Assembly (NCBI GenBank): GCA_030607715.1
Contig: JAUWJM010000105.1
Span: forward strand, 1-5,850
DNA length: 5,850 nucleotides
Direction: 5' to 3'
Source of the DNA: Candidatus Aerophobota bacterium
Lineage (GTDB): Bacteria; Aerophobota; Aerophobia; Aerophobales; B3-G15
Shown here: in pieces, positions 1 to 5,850 of the stretch
Layout of the letters: every line of letters starts with the position of its first letter
Numbering within the stretch: the stretch's first letter is position 1
Notes under the pieces: generated by a model
What the model saw: the letters and a program-made list of their open reading frames with translations, nothing else
Told to the model about the DNA's origin: nothing
Databases searched by the model: none
Position numbers and translations under genes: made by a program

Positions 1-1
1 A

Positions 2-496
2 TCTATCTGGCAAAGAGCAAAGTTAGGAATTACTCTTGCCTGGCAAGAACCAGCTCGCTTTGAAGGGATCACCGTGAAGGATTATCTTCTACTGAGTATG
101 AAAAGAAATGACCAGATGGAAGTTGAGGAAGCTCTGCAAAGAGTTCTCCTTGATCCTAAGGAATATTTAAAACGAAAACTAGATAAGACATTGAGTGGTG
201 GTGAGAGGAAACGTATTGAATTAGCTGCTATTTTTACCATGGAACCCCAATTGGCTATTCTTGATGAACCGGACTCGGGCATTGATATTCTAACTTTAGA
301 TAGAGTTGTTGAATTTATCTATGACCTTAGAGAAAAGGGCACCACAGTGATTTTAATTACTCATCGAGTAGATGTAGCTAAAATTGCTGAACGGGCAGCT
401 CTAATAGGTGAGGGCTATTTGGTTAAGGAAGGCGCTTCTGAAGAAATAGTGGAATACTTTAAGAATAAATGCCTTAAGTGTCCTAAATTTAAATAA
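2..496 (+). CDS. SmsC/SufC-like Fe-S assembly ABC ATPase (5' end outside window)
   Basis: This is the C-terminal 164 residues of an ABC-type ATPase that, with the next gene, forms a cytosolic iron-sulfur cluster assembly complex rather than a membrane transporter. The frame is open from base 2, so the GTG at 74 is an internal valine, not the start. The Walker A half is missing. Visible in order are the Q-loop (WQEPARFEGITV, from about base 41), the ABC signature LSGGERKR (191-214), Walker B LAILDEPDSGID (from 251, catalytic Glu at 266) and the switch histidine in LITHR (362). The DEPDSGID stretch resembles SufC, where DExDSGLD follows Walker B. The protein ends in a CLKC pair (C-x-x-C) four residues before its C terminus. 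The scaffold gene starts 17 bases after the stop, indicating co-transcription. Assignment to the minimal SMS type rather than full SUF rests on the partner protein and is inference. Confidence 0.88.
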   Translation, partial: SIWQRAKLGITLAWQEPARFEGITVKDYLLLSMKRNDQMEVEEALQRVLLDPKEYLKRKLDKTLSGGERKRIELAAIFTMEPQLAILDEPDSGIDILTLDRVVEFIYDLREKGTTVILITHRVDVAKIAERAALIGEGYLVKEGASEEIVEYFKNKCLKCPKFK

Positions 497-513
497 AGGA
501 AATAAAGATCAGG

Positions 514-1461
514 ATGAAAGATATGTGGGAAGATTATCAAATGATGGCAGAGGCATATCAGAAAGCAGGAGGAAGATTCAATGTTTTTAAGGACTCAAGA
601 ATCGCACATTTGGTAGTTCACAAAAATAAGGTCTTGGGAACTCACCTGGTAGAAGGACTTATTTTAAATACCAAGGAAACAAATAGCGGAGTAGATATTG
701 ATCTAACCGTTAAAGAAAATGTTCATATTGCCTGTCCGGTACATTTATGTTTTGGCGTTCTTCCTGAAGAGGGAAGGCAAGAGATTAAAATCAATGCTTT
801 GATTAAAAAAGGGGCAAAAATAGCCATTCTTGCCCACTGTGTATTTCCTAATGCAGTAAAAGTTCAACATATAATGGAGGCAAAAATAATTTTAGAAGAT
901 AAGGCTGTGTATCAGTATGATGAGGTTCACTATCATGGCCTAAATGGTGGAGTTGAGGTTATCCCTCAAGCGAAAATAAAAGTGGGCAAAGGTGCGTATT
1001 TTTCTACTAATTTCTCGCTGATGAAGGGAAGGGTAGGGAAGTTAGATATTGATTATCAAGCAGATATAGATGAAAGTGGAGTTTTAGAGATGGTAACCAG
1101 GGTATATGGTTACGGTGAGGATGTAATCAAGGTTAAGGAGAGTGCAAGGTTAATTGGTGATGGTGCTAAAGGTTTGATCAAGAGTAGGGTAGCAGTTCGT
1201 GAGAGAGCTCAAAGTGAGGTTATTAGTGAAATGGAGGCTTTTGCGTCTAATACTCGTGGACATGTGGATTGCATTGAAATTGTCCAGGGCGAGGCAAAAG
1301 CCAAAGCCATTCCTTTAGTCAATGTTTTACATGATAAAGCTCAAGTAACACATGAGGCATCCATTGGTAGGATTAATCAAAAGGAGTTGGAGACCCTGAT
1401 GGCGCGCGGGTTGAAGGAAGAGAAAGCTGTTGATATCATTATTGGGGGAATGCTCAAGTAG
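514..1461 (+). CDS. SmsB/SufB-like Fe-S cluster scaffold protein
   Basis: The 315-residue product belongs to the SufB/SufD family and should be the scaffold partner of the preceding ATPase. It is much shorter than E. coli SufB (about 495 residues), as expected for the minimal SmsCB (SUF-like minimal) systems of archaea and anaerobic bacteria. The C-terminal part is diagnostic: HEASIGRI at 280-287 followed by a helical MARGLKEEKAVDIIIGGML end matches the SufB/SufD C-terminal core (HEA...ISEEDAxxMI pattern). The middle is a beta-helix-like run of short strands and glycines. Cysteines are at 74, 79, 109 and 253, with C79 in HLCFGV and C109 in AHCVFPNA. The E. coli SufB Cys405 position appears to be alanine (A261, beside E260) by eye alignment. 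The ATG at 514 is the first in frame; its Shine-Dalgarno is imperfect (AAAGGA at 495-500, 13 bases away). No SufS, SufE or SufU lies in this window. Confidence 0.85.
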   Translation: MKDMWEDYQMMAEAYQKAGGRFNVFKDSRIAHLVVHKNKVLGTHLVEGLILNTKETNSGVDIDLTVKENVHIACPVHLCFGVLPEEGRQEIKINALIKKGAKIAILAHCVFPNAVKVQHIMEAKIILEDKAVYQYDEVHYHGLNGGVEVIPQAKIKVGKGAYFSTNFSLMKGRVGKLDIDYQADIDESGVLEMVTRVYGYGEDVIKVKESARLIGDGAKGLIKSRVAVRERAQSEVISEMEAFASNTRGHVDCIEIVQGEAKAKAIPLVNVLHDKAQVTHEASIGRINQKELETLMARGLKEEKAVDIIIGGMLK

Positions 1462-1493
1462 ATAATGCCAAAAGGTTTACAATTTATTAATAT

Positions 1494-1592
1494 TTGATAG
1501 AGTATACAAGGGCTGACCCCACTTTAAAAAATTTAGTTGAAAAGGCTATTAAGTCTAAGATTCCTCAAATCAGGAGGATTGAAGCGGTATAA
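1494..1592 (+). pseudogene. Possible remnant of a NifU C-terminal (Nfu) domain
   Basis: The frame ending at TAA 1590-1592 encodes 32 residues after a TTG at 1494. Its last 25 or so (DPTLKNLVEKAIKSKIPQIR..., then RIEAV) resemble the end of the NifU C-terminal Fe-S domain, where a TLKNGVEKxLKEKIPEIxxVxAV pattern follows a CxxC motif. The CxxC that should sit just upstream is absent: the sequence there reads IEYTRADPTLK, with no cysteine. A stop (TAA 1488) closes the frame upstream, and no good ribosome site precedes the TTG. I infer a decayed tail of an Fe-S carrier gene that once followed the scaffold gene. The match is short and made by eye, so chance similarity is possible. Confidence 0.4.
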
Positions 1593-1693
1593 AGAGATTT
1601 AGTAGAAAAAATCGTAAATAGTTCAGCCACTATAAGTCACCAAGGCGTGAGGGCACTAAGCAAACCCGGTTCTAATTTTTTATGTACAAACGT

Positions 1694-1706
1694 AGGCTCT
1701 GAGCCT
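1694..1706. repeat. Short palindrome in the leader of the methyltransferase cluster
   Basis: AGGCTC and its reverse complement GAGCCT flank one central T. As RNA it could fold into a 5-bp AGGCT/AGCCT stem with a three-base loop, and flanking GTAG (1692-1695) and CTAC (1712-1715) could offer an alternative pairing. It lies about 70 bases upstream of the start codon at 1775. No T-run follows, so it is not an intrinsic terminator. It could be a protein-binding site or a leader hairpin, but function is unproven and an inverted repeat of this size can occur by chance. Confidence 0.3.
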
Positions 1707-1774
1707 CGAGACTACCAATTCGAAGAAGACCTAAATATTGTTGACATTACTCAAGCTAAAAAGGAGAGGAAAAA

Positions 1775-2860
1775 ATGGCTTTTAAAACATACGGTGAGCC
1801 TGATATCGAAAGAACCTTAGCTACCTTTAGAGGGGAAAAGACAGGCAGAGTCCCAATCTTTGAGACACTAATTGAAGATAAACATATTACCCATATGCTG
1901 GGAAGAGAAGCGGGGAACACCTTAGGAGCAACTGGAGATGTAGCTAAAGGAACTACAGATGAATCAGCAGGGGCACGACCCATGTATCCTAAAGACTATA
2001 TGGAGGTATGTAACATCATAGGACAAGATGTAATTCTTATGGAAGCTATTTGGGCTCCTCTTAAAAAGATAGGAGATGATGGCAAACCTCACATTATCAC
2101 TGATAGAAGTATTAAAACTAAGGAGGATATAAAAAAAATTATTCCTCCTACTCAAGAAGATGTAGATCTAAAGATAAATTTTCTTAAAGAGTATTTAAAT
2201 GCTGTTAAAGGGACAAAAATAGGGGTTAGTATATTAACAGGATGTTTTTTCCAAACCAACTATGAATTTGTAGTTGGACTTACCGATTTTATGGTAAAAA
2301 CATACGAAGACAGAGATTTTGTTGAAGAGCTAATGGATATAGCAGTTGATTATTATGTAAAAATTGTAAAAGCAGCTTGTGATTCAGGTATAAGTTTTTT
2401 GTTTGTTGGTGATGATGTTGCCTTTAAGAGCGGTTTATTTATTCCTCCAAAGCTGTTTAAGGAACTTTGGAGGCCTCGAATGGAGAAAATAATTGCTCCT
2501 GCATTAAACAAAGGTATCCTGGTTATGTTTCACAGTGATGGCAAATTAGATGATATTATGGATATGTTAATTGACATGGGTATAAGCTGTGTTAACCCTA
2601 TGGACCCATATTCTATAGATTATCGTGATTACAAGAAGAAATATGGTGATAGGATATGTTTAAGTGGAAACATAGATGTAGAGTTTCCTCTATCTAAAGG
2701 TACACCTGAGGATGTGGAAAAAGATGTAATTGAGCATCTTAAGGTGATGATGCCTGGTGGAAGATATCTATTTGGTTCAAGCCATTCCATTGTAAATTAT
2801 ATTCCTATTGAGAATTATGAAGCTATGGTAAATGCCCTGCACAAGTATGGAAGATACTGA
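1775..2860 (+). CDS. URO-D-fold corrinoid-dependent methyltransferase
   Basis: The 361-residue product belongs to the uroporphyrinogen decarboxylase superfamily, which includes corrinoid methyltransferases such as MtaA and MtbA. A true heme-pathway decarboxylase is unlikely because the neighbour is a corrinoid protein and no porphyrin genes are present. Family landmarks are the RVPIFE segment near the N terminus (residues 25-30), GDDVA (212-216), the HSDG motif (253-256), LSGNIDVE (296-303) and GSSHS (334-338). MtaA-type enzymes bind zinc through His-X-Cys and a later Cys; here the first pair is His253-X-Asp255, and Ser335/Ser336/His337 lie in the later region. It could be the substrate-specific enzyme that methylates the corrinoid protein or the one that demethylates it; sequence alone does not decide. 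The start is well set by AAGGAGAGG at 1761-1769. The corrinoid gene follows after 18 bases, so the two are very probably co-translated partners. Confidence 0.82.
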   Translation: MAFKTYGEPDIERTLATFRGEKTGRVPIFETLIEDKHITHMLGREAGNTLGATGDVAKGTTDESAGARPMYPKDYMEVCNIIGQDVILMEAIWAPLKKIGDDGKPHIITDRSIKTKEDIKKIIPPTQEDVDLKINFLKEYLNAVKGTKIGVSILTGCFFQTNYEFVVGLTDFMVKTYEDRDFVEELMDIAVDYYVKIVKAACDSGISFLFVGDDVAFKSGLFIPPKLFKELWRPRMEKIIAPALNKGILVMFHSDGKLDDIMDMLIDMGISCVNPMDPYSIDYRDYKKKYGDRICLSGNIDVEFPLSKGTPEDVEKDVIEHLKVMMPGGRYLFGSSHSIVNYIPIENYEAMVNALHKYGRY

Positions 2861-2878
2861 GAAATAAGGGAGAAGAAA

Positions 2879-3529
2879 ATGGTAAATATAGAACAAATTA
2901 AACAAACGGTAATAAAAGGCAAATATAAAGACATATCTAAATTAATAGAGGATGCTCTTAAGAGTAATGTTAAGGCAATGAATATCCTTGAGGAAGCTCT
3001 TTACCCTGGTATGGGAATAGTGGGAGATAAATTTAGCAGTGGTGAATATTTTATTCCAGATCTTGTGCTTGCAGCTAAGACAATGCAAGCTGCCACAGAT
3101 GTATTAAAACCCTATCTTATAGGTAAAAAAATCAAACAATCTGGATTAGTTGTAATGGGGACAATAGAAGGAGATTTGCATGATATAGGAAAGGATTTAG
3201 TAGATATCATGCTGGAAGGATCGGGATTTAAAGTAATAGATTTAGAAGTAGATGTTAAGGCTCAAAAGTTTGTAGAAGCAGTAAAAAAGTATAAACCACA
3301 GATTTTAGGTATCTCAGGTCTGTTAACGACAACCTTAGCTAATGTCCCCAAAGTTTTAGAAGCCTTAAAAAAAGCTAATTTGAGAGACAAAGTATTAGTA
3401 GCAATTGGCGGAGCACCTGTTACTCAAGATTTTGTTAACAGAGCAGGGGCAGATTTATATGCTGAGGATGCCAATAAGGCAGTAAAAGTATTTACTGAGG
3501 CTATATCTAAACAAAAGCAAAACGCATAA
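2879..3529 (+). CDS. Corrinoid (cobalamin-binding) methyl carrier protein
   Basis: The 216-residue protein has the size and two-domain layout of MtaC/MtbC/MtvC-type corrinoid proteins. Residues 1-85 form a helical methionine-synthase-like cap domain (ALYPGMGIVGDKFSSGEYFIPDL is typical; A40 to L62). Residues 88-210 form the Rossmann-like B12-binding domain. The cobalt-ligating motif is complete: EGDLHDIGKDL at 97-107, with His101 as the expected lower axial ligand in D-x-H-x-x-G. The SGLLTT segment (146-151) and IGGAPV (176-181) fit the loops that hold the corrinoid nucleotide tail. It carries the methyl group between two methyltransferases in the cytoplasm. A Shine-Dalgarno, AAGGGAG (2866-2872), precedes the ATG. 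No reductive activator of the corrinoid (RACo/RamA type) is in the window, so that function must be encoded elsewhere. Confidence 0.93.
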   Translation: MVNIEQIKQTVIKGKYKDISKLIEDALKSNVKAMNILEEALYPGMGIVGDKFSSGEYFIPDLVLAAKTMQAATDVLKPYLIGKKIKQSGLVVMGTIEGDLHDIGKDLVDIMLEGSGFKVIDLEVDVKAQKFVEAVKKYKPQILGISGLLTTTLANVPKVLEALKKANLRDKVLVAIGGAPVTQDFVNRAGADLYAEDANKAVKVFTEAISKQKQNA

Positions 3530-3558
3530 TGAGAAGATAAGGATATTTTTTTTCTTGG

Positions 3559-3581
3559 AGTTTCTATAAATGTCAGAAACT
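3559..3581. repeat. Perfect 7-bp inverted repeat between corrinoid and isomerase genes
   Basis: AGTTTCT (3559-3565) and AGAAACT (3575-3581) are exact reverse complements around a nine-base centre. The element sits in the 81-base gap between the corrinoid gene and the isomerase gene, 16 bases upstream of that gene's Shine-Dalgarno site (3598-3605). A run of eight T precedes it (3546-3553) and none follows, so it does not look like an intrinsic terminator in the direction of transcription. A transcript hairpin affecting RNA stability or relative expression, or an operator for an internal promoter, are both possible. Confidence 0.45.
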
Positions 3582-3610
3582 AAACCATATCTAAAATAGG
3601 AGAGGAAAGT

Positions 3611-5080
3611 ATGAAAATTGAGTCGTTTGAAACATCAAAAAATAAGGTATTTGGGGACTTGCTTTCTGAAAAAAAGAAGGATAAAGAGTTAAAAATTGGC
3701 CTTTTACCTGGTGCTTATTTTGAATACTTTAGAATGTGGGGTGAGACTTACGAGAAGCAAATACACGGGGACATGGAGGTAGTAGCCAATAATCTAAGAA
3801 AGAAATTTAAAAATGTTGTATGTCCACCGGATCTGTGTGATACTATAGATAAATGCAATGAAGCTGGAAAATTGTTCAGAAAAGAGGATGTGGACATAAT
3901 TGTTGTATGTGAGTTTACTTACTTTCCAGATTATATGCCTCTTCAGGCATTAAGTCAAGTTAAAGATATTCCTATAATTGTTTATGTCTCTCAAACAGAG
4001 CCGGTTGTTAGACCTGATATAGAATATCCACAAACGATTAGAGATGGCTCTCTTATTGGTCTTGTACAACTCGCTGGCACTTTCAAGAAAATGGACTGGT
4101 TCAAGAATTATCGTGTTGTTGTTGGGTGGTTAAATGACCAAGCTGTTTACGATAAGATAGAAAAGTACGCAAAAGCAGCAAATGTGTATAATAACCTTCA
4201 AAACAAAATCATAGGTGCTACTGGACACGTCTTCAGGGGAATGTTTGATTTTGAGTATGATAAAACCAAAATTAAAGGAAAACTTGGACCAGAGATAGTC
4301 AACATCCAGTTAGACCATTTTGATAGTATGTGGGATAAGGTTAATGAGGAGGAGGTCAAAGCACTTTTTGATGAGGTAAAGAAAAGATTTAAAATTCGGG
4401 ATATTGATGATAATGATATTTATAAGTCAGCAAAACTTGCCATTGCTATGAAGAATATTGTGGAGAGATTTAACCTGGATGCTTTAGCATATAGAGGTCA
4501 GCACTATACTGAAAAAAAATTTCAGGCTACAGCATATCTCGGTAGTGCTCTGCTTCAGGAAAAGGGGGTTATGGTTGCCAGTGAGGGTGATGTCCATGGA
4601 GCTATTATGATGATGATTCAAAAACTTCTTACAGGATATACTCCATTCTTTGTTGAGTGGAGCAGTTTTGATGAAAAGCTAAATGCGCTTTTATTGATGG
4701 GTCATGGGTTTGCAGATCCTACTATTGCCAAAGACCCTAAGGAAATTTGGATAACATCCTCCCCTGAGAATTGGGGTTATACCGGTAAAGGATTCAGCTT
4801 TGAATTTACTGGAAAACCAGGTCCTGTTACCATGGGTCACTTCATTGATGACCAAAAAGGATATCGCATGTTAATTTCAGGTGGCGAAATTTTGGATCTT
4901 CCACCTTTATCTGTTGGGGAAGTTAACCTCAGGGTAAGGTTAGAAAAACCGGTTAAAGAATATATAACCGAACTTTTATACCATGGTTTTGCCCATCATT
5001 GCATGGTGGTTTACGGAGATGTAAGAGAAGAGCTTTCCTTTATTGCTGATTTAATGGGTATAAACAAGGTATTTATTTAA
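3611..5080 (+). CDS. L-arabinose/L-fucose isomerase superfamily protein
   Basis: The 489-residue product is close in length to AraA (about 500). The N-terminal part is a Rossmann-like region (IVVCEFTYFPDYMPLQAL at 97-114 matches the corresponding isomerase segment). The C-terminal half carries the Mn-site pattern of AraA: Glu325 in ASEGD (compare AEGDW, Glu306 of E. coli AraA), Glu349 in FFVEW (compare FMED, Glu333), His365 in LMGHG (compare GAH, His350) and His463 in FAHHC (compare AHHT, His450). Spacing between these residues is similar, so a metal-dependent aldose-ketose isomerase activity is plausible. The substrate is unknown: it lies in no recognisable arabinose or fucose operon, but between corrinoid methyltransferase genes. 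I infer action on a sugar or polyol that carries, or has lost, an O-methyl group. The ATG at 3611 follows AGGAGAGG (3598-3605), which is nearly the same ribosome site as at 1775. Superfamily assignment is firm; substrate is not. Confidence 0.8.
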   Translation: MKIESFETSKNKVFGDLLSEKKKDKELKIGLLPGAYFEYFRMWGETYEKQIHGDMEVVANNLRKKFKNVVCPPDLCDTIDKCNEAGKLFRKEDVDIIVVCEFTYFPDYMPLQALSQVKDIPIIVYVSQTEPVVRPDIEYPQTIRDGSLIGLVQLAGTFKKMDWFKNYRVVVGWLNDQAVYDKIEKYAKAANVYNNLQNKIIGATGHVFRGMFDFEYDKTKIKGKLGPEIVNIQLDHFDSMWDKVNEEEVKALFDEVKKRFKIRDIDDNDIYKSAKLAIAMKNIVERFNLDALAYRGQHYTEKKFQATAYLGSALLQEKGVMVASEGDVHGAIMMMIQKLLTGYTPFFVEWSSFDEKLNALLLMGHGFADPTIAKDPKEIWITSSPENWGYTGKGFSFEFTGKPGPVTMGHFIDDQKGYRMLISGGEILDLPPLSVGEVNLRVRLEKPVKEYITELLYHGFAHHCMVVYGDVREELSFIADLMGINKVFI

Positions 5081-5108
5081 AAAATGTTTTCAATGGGGGT
5101 GAAGTAAA

Positions 5109-5552
5109 ATGGCAAAGATGTCCTCGCGGGAAAGAGTATTAAAAACATTCAATCACCAAGAGCCAGATAAAGTTCCAATAGCAGATATTGTTCACAATAT
5201 AGAAATGATTGAATATTATAGTGGAGAGAAGGTAACACCCAAGAATGCTATTGACCTTACCTGCAAAGCAATAGGTAAGTCAATGGATATGGCCAGGCAT
5301 TTTGCTGCTCCTACTTTTTTAAAGCCACAAATTGTTCGTGATGAGGATGGTTTTGTGTACAGAAAAGAATGGTGGACCGGTCAGATCTTAGAACGTCCTT
5401 TTAAAACTACCAAAGAACTTTCAGAATTAGTTAAAAAGGATATTGAAAGAATCTATAACTCTATTGAGAAAGGTAAGCTTTGCCATCAAGCTACACTTCA
5501 TATTCAGCTTACAGGAGAAGATTTTGAAACACCTCAAGAACTGCACGATTAA
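5109..5552 (+). CDS. Second URO-D-fold methyltransferase, N-terminal part, ended by in-frame TAA
   Basis: This 147-residue reading frame is the first part of a second URO-D superfamily protein. The N terminus SSRERVLKTFNHQEPDKVPI (5-24) is the standard opening of the family (RERVLxxxxxxxPDxVPI). The family is normally about 340-400 residues, so the frame is too short to be a whole enzyme. It stops at TAA 5550-5552, and the same frame continues with family-like sequence to the window edge (see 5553-5850). The gene is therefore one reading frame broken by a single nonsense codon, and may be a pseudogene, a sequencing error or a split gene. The start at 5109 is supported by GGGGGTGAAG (5095-5104); a second ATG at 5118 is less well placed. 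It follows the isomerase gene by 28 bases, in the same presumed operon. Sequence differs clearly from the URO-D protein at 1775, so it is not a recent duplicate. Confidence 0.75.
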   Translation: MAKMSSRERVLKTFNHQEPDKVPIADIVHNIEMIEYYSGEKVTPKNAIDLTCKAIGKSMDMARHFAAPTFLKPQIVRDEDGFVYRKEWWTGQILERPFKTTKELSELVKKDIERIYNSIEKGKLCHQATLHIQLTGEDFETPQELHD

Positions 5553-5850
5553 TTTAAGATGCTGATTGATAAGATGGACGGCTCGTTCTTAATTGCTTCT
5601 GAAAGCTTGGTTGGACTACATACGGCATATTATAGGGCTGGAATGGACCTTTTTGTTTACTTATATGATGAGGACCCTGGACTGGTTTCAAATTGGCTCC
5701 AGGCTTTAAATGATTATGAGGTATTTAGAATTAATAGTATTGCCGACTCAGAATTAACGCCTGTCGCTATGGTTGCAGATGATATAGCATATAACAAAGC
5801 TCTTCTTTTCTCGCATGAGTTTTTAGCTAAAGAATGGTTGACACGGGCAA
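5553..5850 (+). pseudogene. Second URO-D-fold methyltransferase, continuation after stop (3' end outside window)
   Basis: The frame of the gene at 5109 stays open for 99 codons after the TAA at 5550 and runs off the right edge. The residues are clearly URO-D family: SLVGLHTAYYRAGMDLF near 5607-5657, then VADDIAYNKALLF (from 5772; compare VGDDVAFKSGLF in the URO-D protein at 1775) and FLAKEW near the edge. The zinc-site region (HxC or HSD type) would lie beyond the window. If translated separately, the nearest starts are ATG 5559, seven bases after the stop codon, and ATG 5574. Neither has a visible Shine-Dalgarno, so only termination-reinitiation would make sense. A nonsense mutation in a formerly complete gene is the simpler reading. 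Confidence 0.6.

Larger units (their letters stand above)
1462..1774. other. Intergenic region with a possible gene remnant and putative leader
   Basis: These 313 bases lie between the scaffold gene and the methyltransferase operon. No intact gene with a credible start and ribosome site is visible. One frame (codons beginning at 1494) encodes a NifU-like tail up to TAA at 1590. The same frame is then open from 1593 into the next gene, but it has no ATG, and its only GTG (1647) lacks a usable ribosome site, so I do not call a gene there. A palindrome lies at 1694-1706. The Shine-Dalgarno of the next gene is at 1761-1769. I see no tRNA, no recognisable riboswitch class and no hairpin with a T-run typical of a terminator. 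The promoter of the methyltransferase cluster is presumably here, but no convincing -35/-10 pair was found. Confidence 0.6.

Noticed and set aside
74..76. GTG as start of the first gene
   Set aside because: The frame is open to the window edge and the upstream codons encode the Q-loop region (WQEPARFEGI), so this GTG is an internal valine.
1476..1508. TTTACA ... TATACA as a promoter after the scaffold gene
   Set aside because: The spacing is 21 bases, outside the normal range, and an A+T-rich sequence gives such matches often.
1741..1746. TTGACA as a -35 promoter box
   Set aside because: At the usual 17-base spacing the next six bases are GAGAGG, part of the ribosome site, so no -10 element exists.
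1647..1817. GTG-started small gene overlapping the URO-D start
   Set aside because: There is no usable ribosome site, no recognisable protein pattern, and it would overlap the well-supported gene in another frame.
1756..2155. Reverse-strand open frames over the first URO-D gene
   Set aside because: They lie opposite a well-supported gene, have no ribosome site or recognisable motif, and are best seen as antisense shadows.
1775..2860. HemE (uroporphyrinogen decarboxylase of heme synthesis)
   Set aside because: The HSDG motif and the adjacent corrinoid protein gene fit the methyltransferase branch, and no tetrapyrrole genes are nearby.
3546..3553. T-run as an intrinsic terminator of the corrinoid gene
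   Set aside because: No stem precedes it; the inverted repeat comes after the T-run, and no T-run follows that repeat.
5550..5552. Recoded stop codon for pyrrolysine or selenocysteine
   Set aside because: The codon is TAA; pyrrolysine uses TAG and selenocysteine TGA, and no known methyltransferase family recodes TAA.

Overview
The window is A+T-rich, all its recognisable genes lie on the + strand, and the gene set points to a strict anaerobe. It begins with a two-gene iron-sulfur assembly module of the SufC/SufB-like minimal type (SmsC/SmsB), which is typical of methanogenic archaea and oxygen-sensitive bacteria. It continues with a corrinoid-dependent methyltransferase cluster of the kind used by acetogens, methanogens and many subsurface anaerobes. 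Strong purine-rich Shine-Dalgarno sites (for example AAGGAGAGG before the gene at 1775) fit a bacterium such as a clostridium-like or candidate-phylum anaerobe, but an archaeon cannot be excluded from this sequence alone.

Layout. 2-496: 3' part of an ABC ATPase (SmsC/SufC-like) cut by the window edge. 514-1461: SmsB/SufB-like scaffold, complete. 1462-1774: 313 bases without a convincing intact gene. They hold a 33-codon remnant that resembles the end of a NifU C-terminal domain (1494-1592) and a short palindrome (1694-1706), and may serve as the leader of the next operon. 1775-2860: URO-D-fold methyltransferase. 2879-3529: cobalamin-binding corrinoid protein. 3559-3581: perfect 7-bp inverted repeat in the next intergenic gap. 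3611-5080: protein of the L-arabinose/L-fucose isomerase superfamily with its metal-site residues apparently intact. 5109-5850: a second URO-D-fold methyltransferase, interrupted by one in-frame TAA at 5550 and running off the right edge.

How the genes may work together. In known systems of this type a substrate-specific methyltransferase moves a methyl group onto the cobalt of the corrinoid protein, and a second methyltransferase passes it to a C1 carrier (tetrahydrofolate, tetrahydromethanopterin or coenzyme M). Here two URO-D proteins, one corrinoid protein and a ketose/aldose-isomerase-like protein are co-directional and closely spaced. This is an unusual combination. The most interesting inference is a demethylation pathway for an O-methylated sugar or polyol, in which the isomerase acts on the carbohydrate. 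The in-frame stop in the second methyltransferase leaves open whether the system is complete in this genome. The Fe-S module is probably a separate transcription unit and may be only a chance neighbour.
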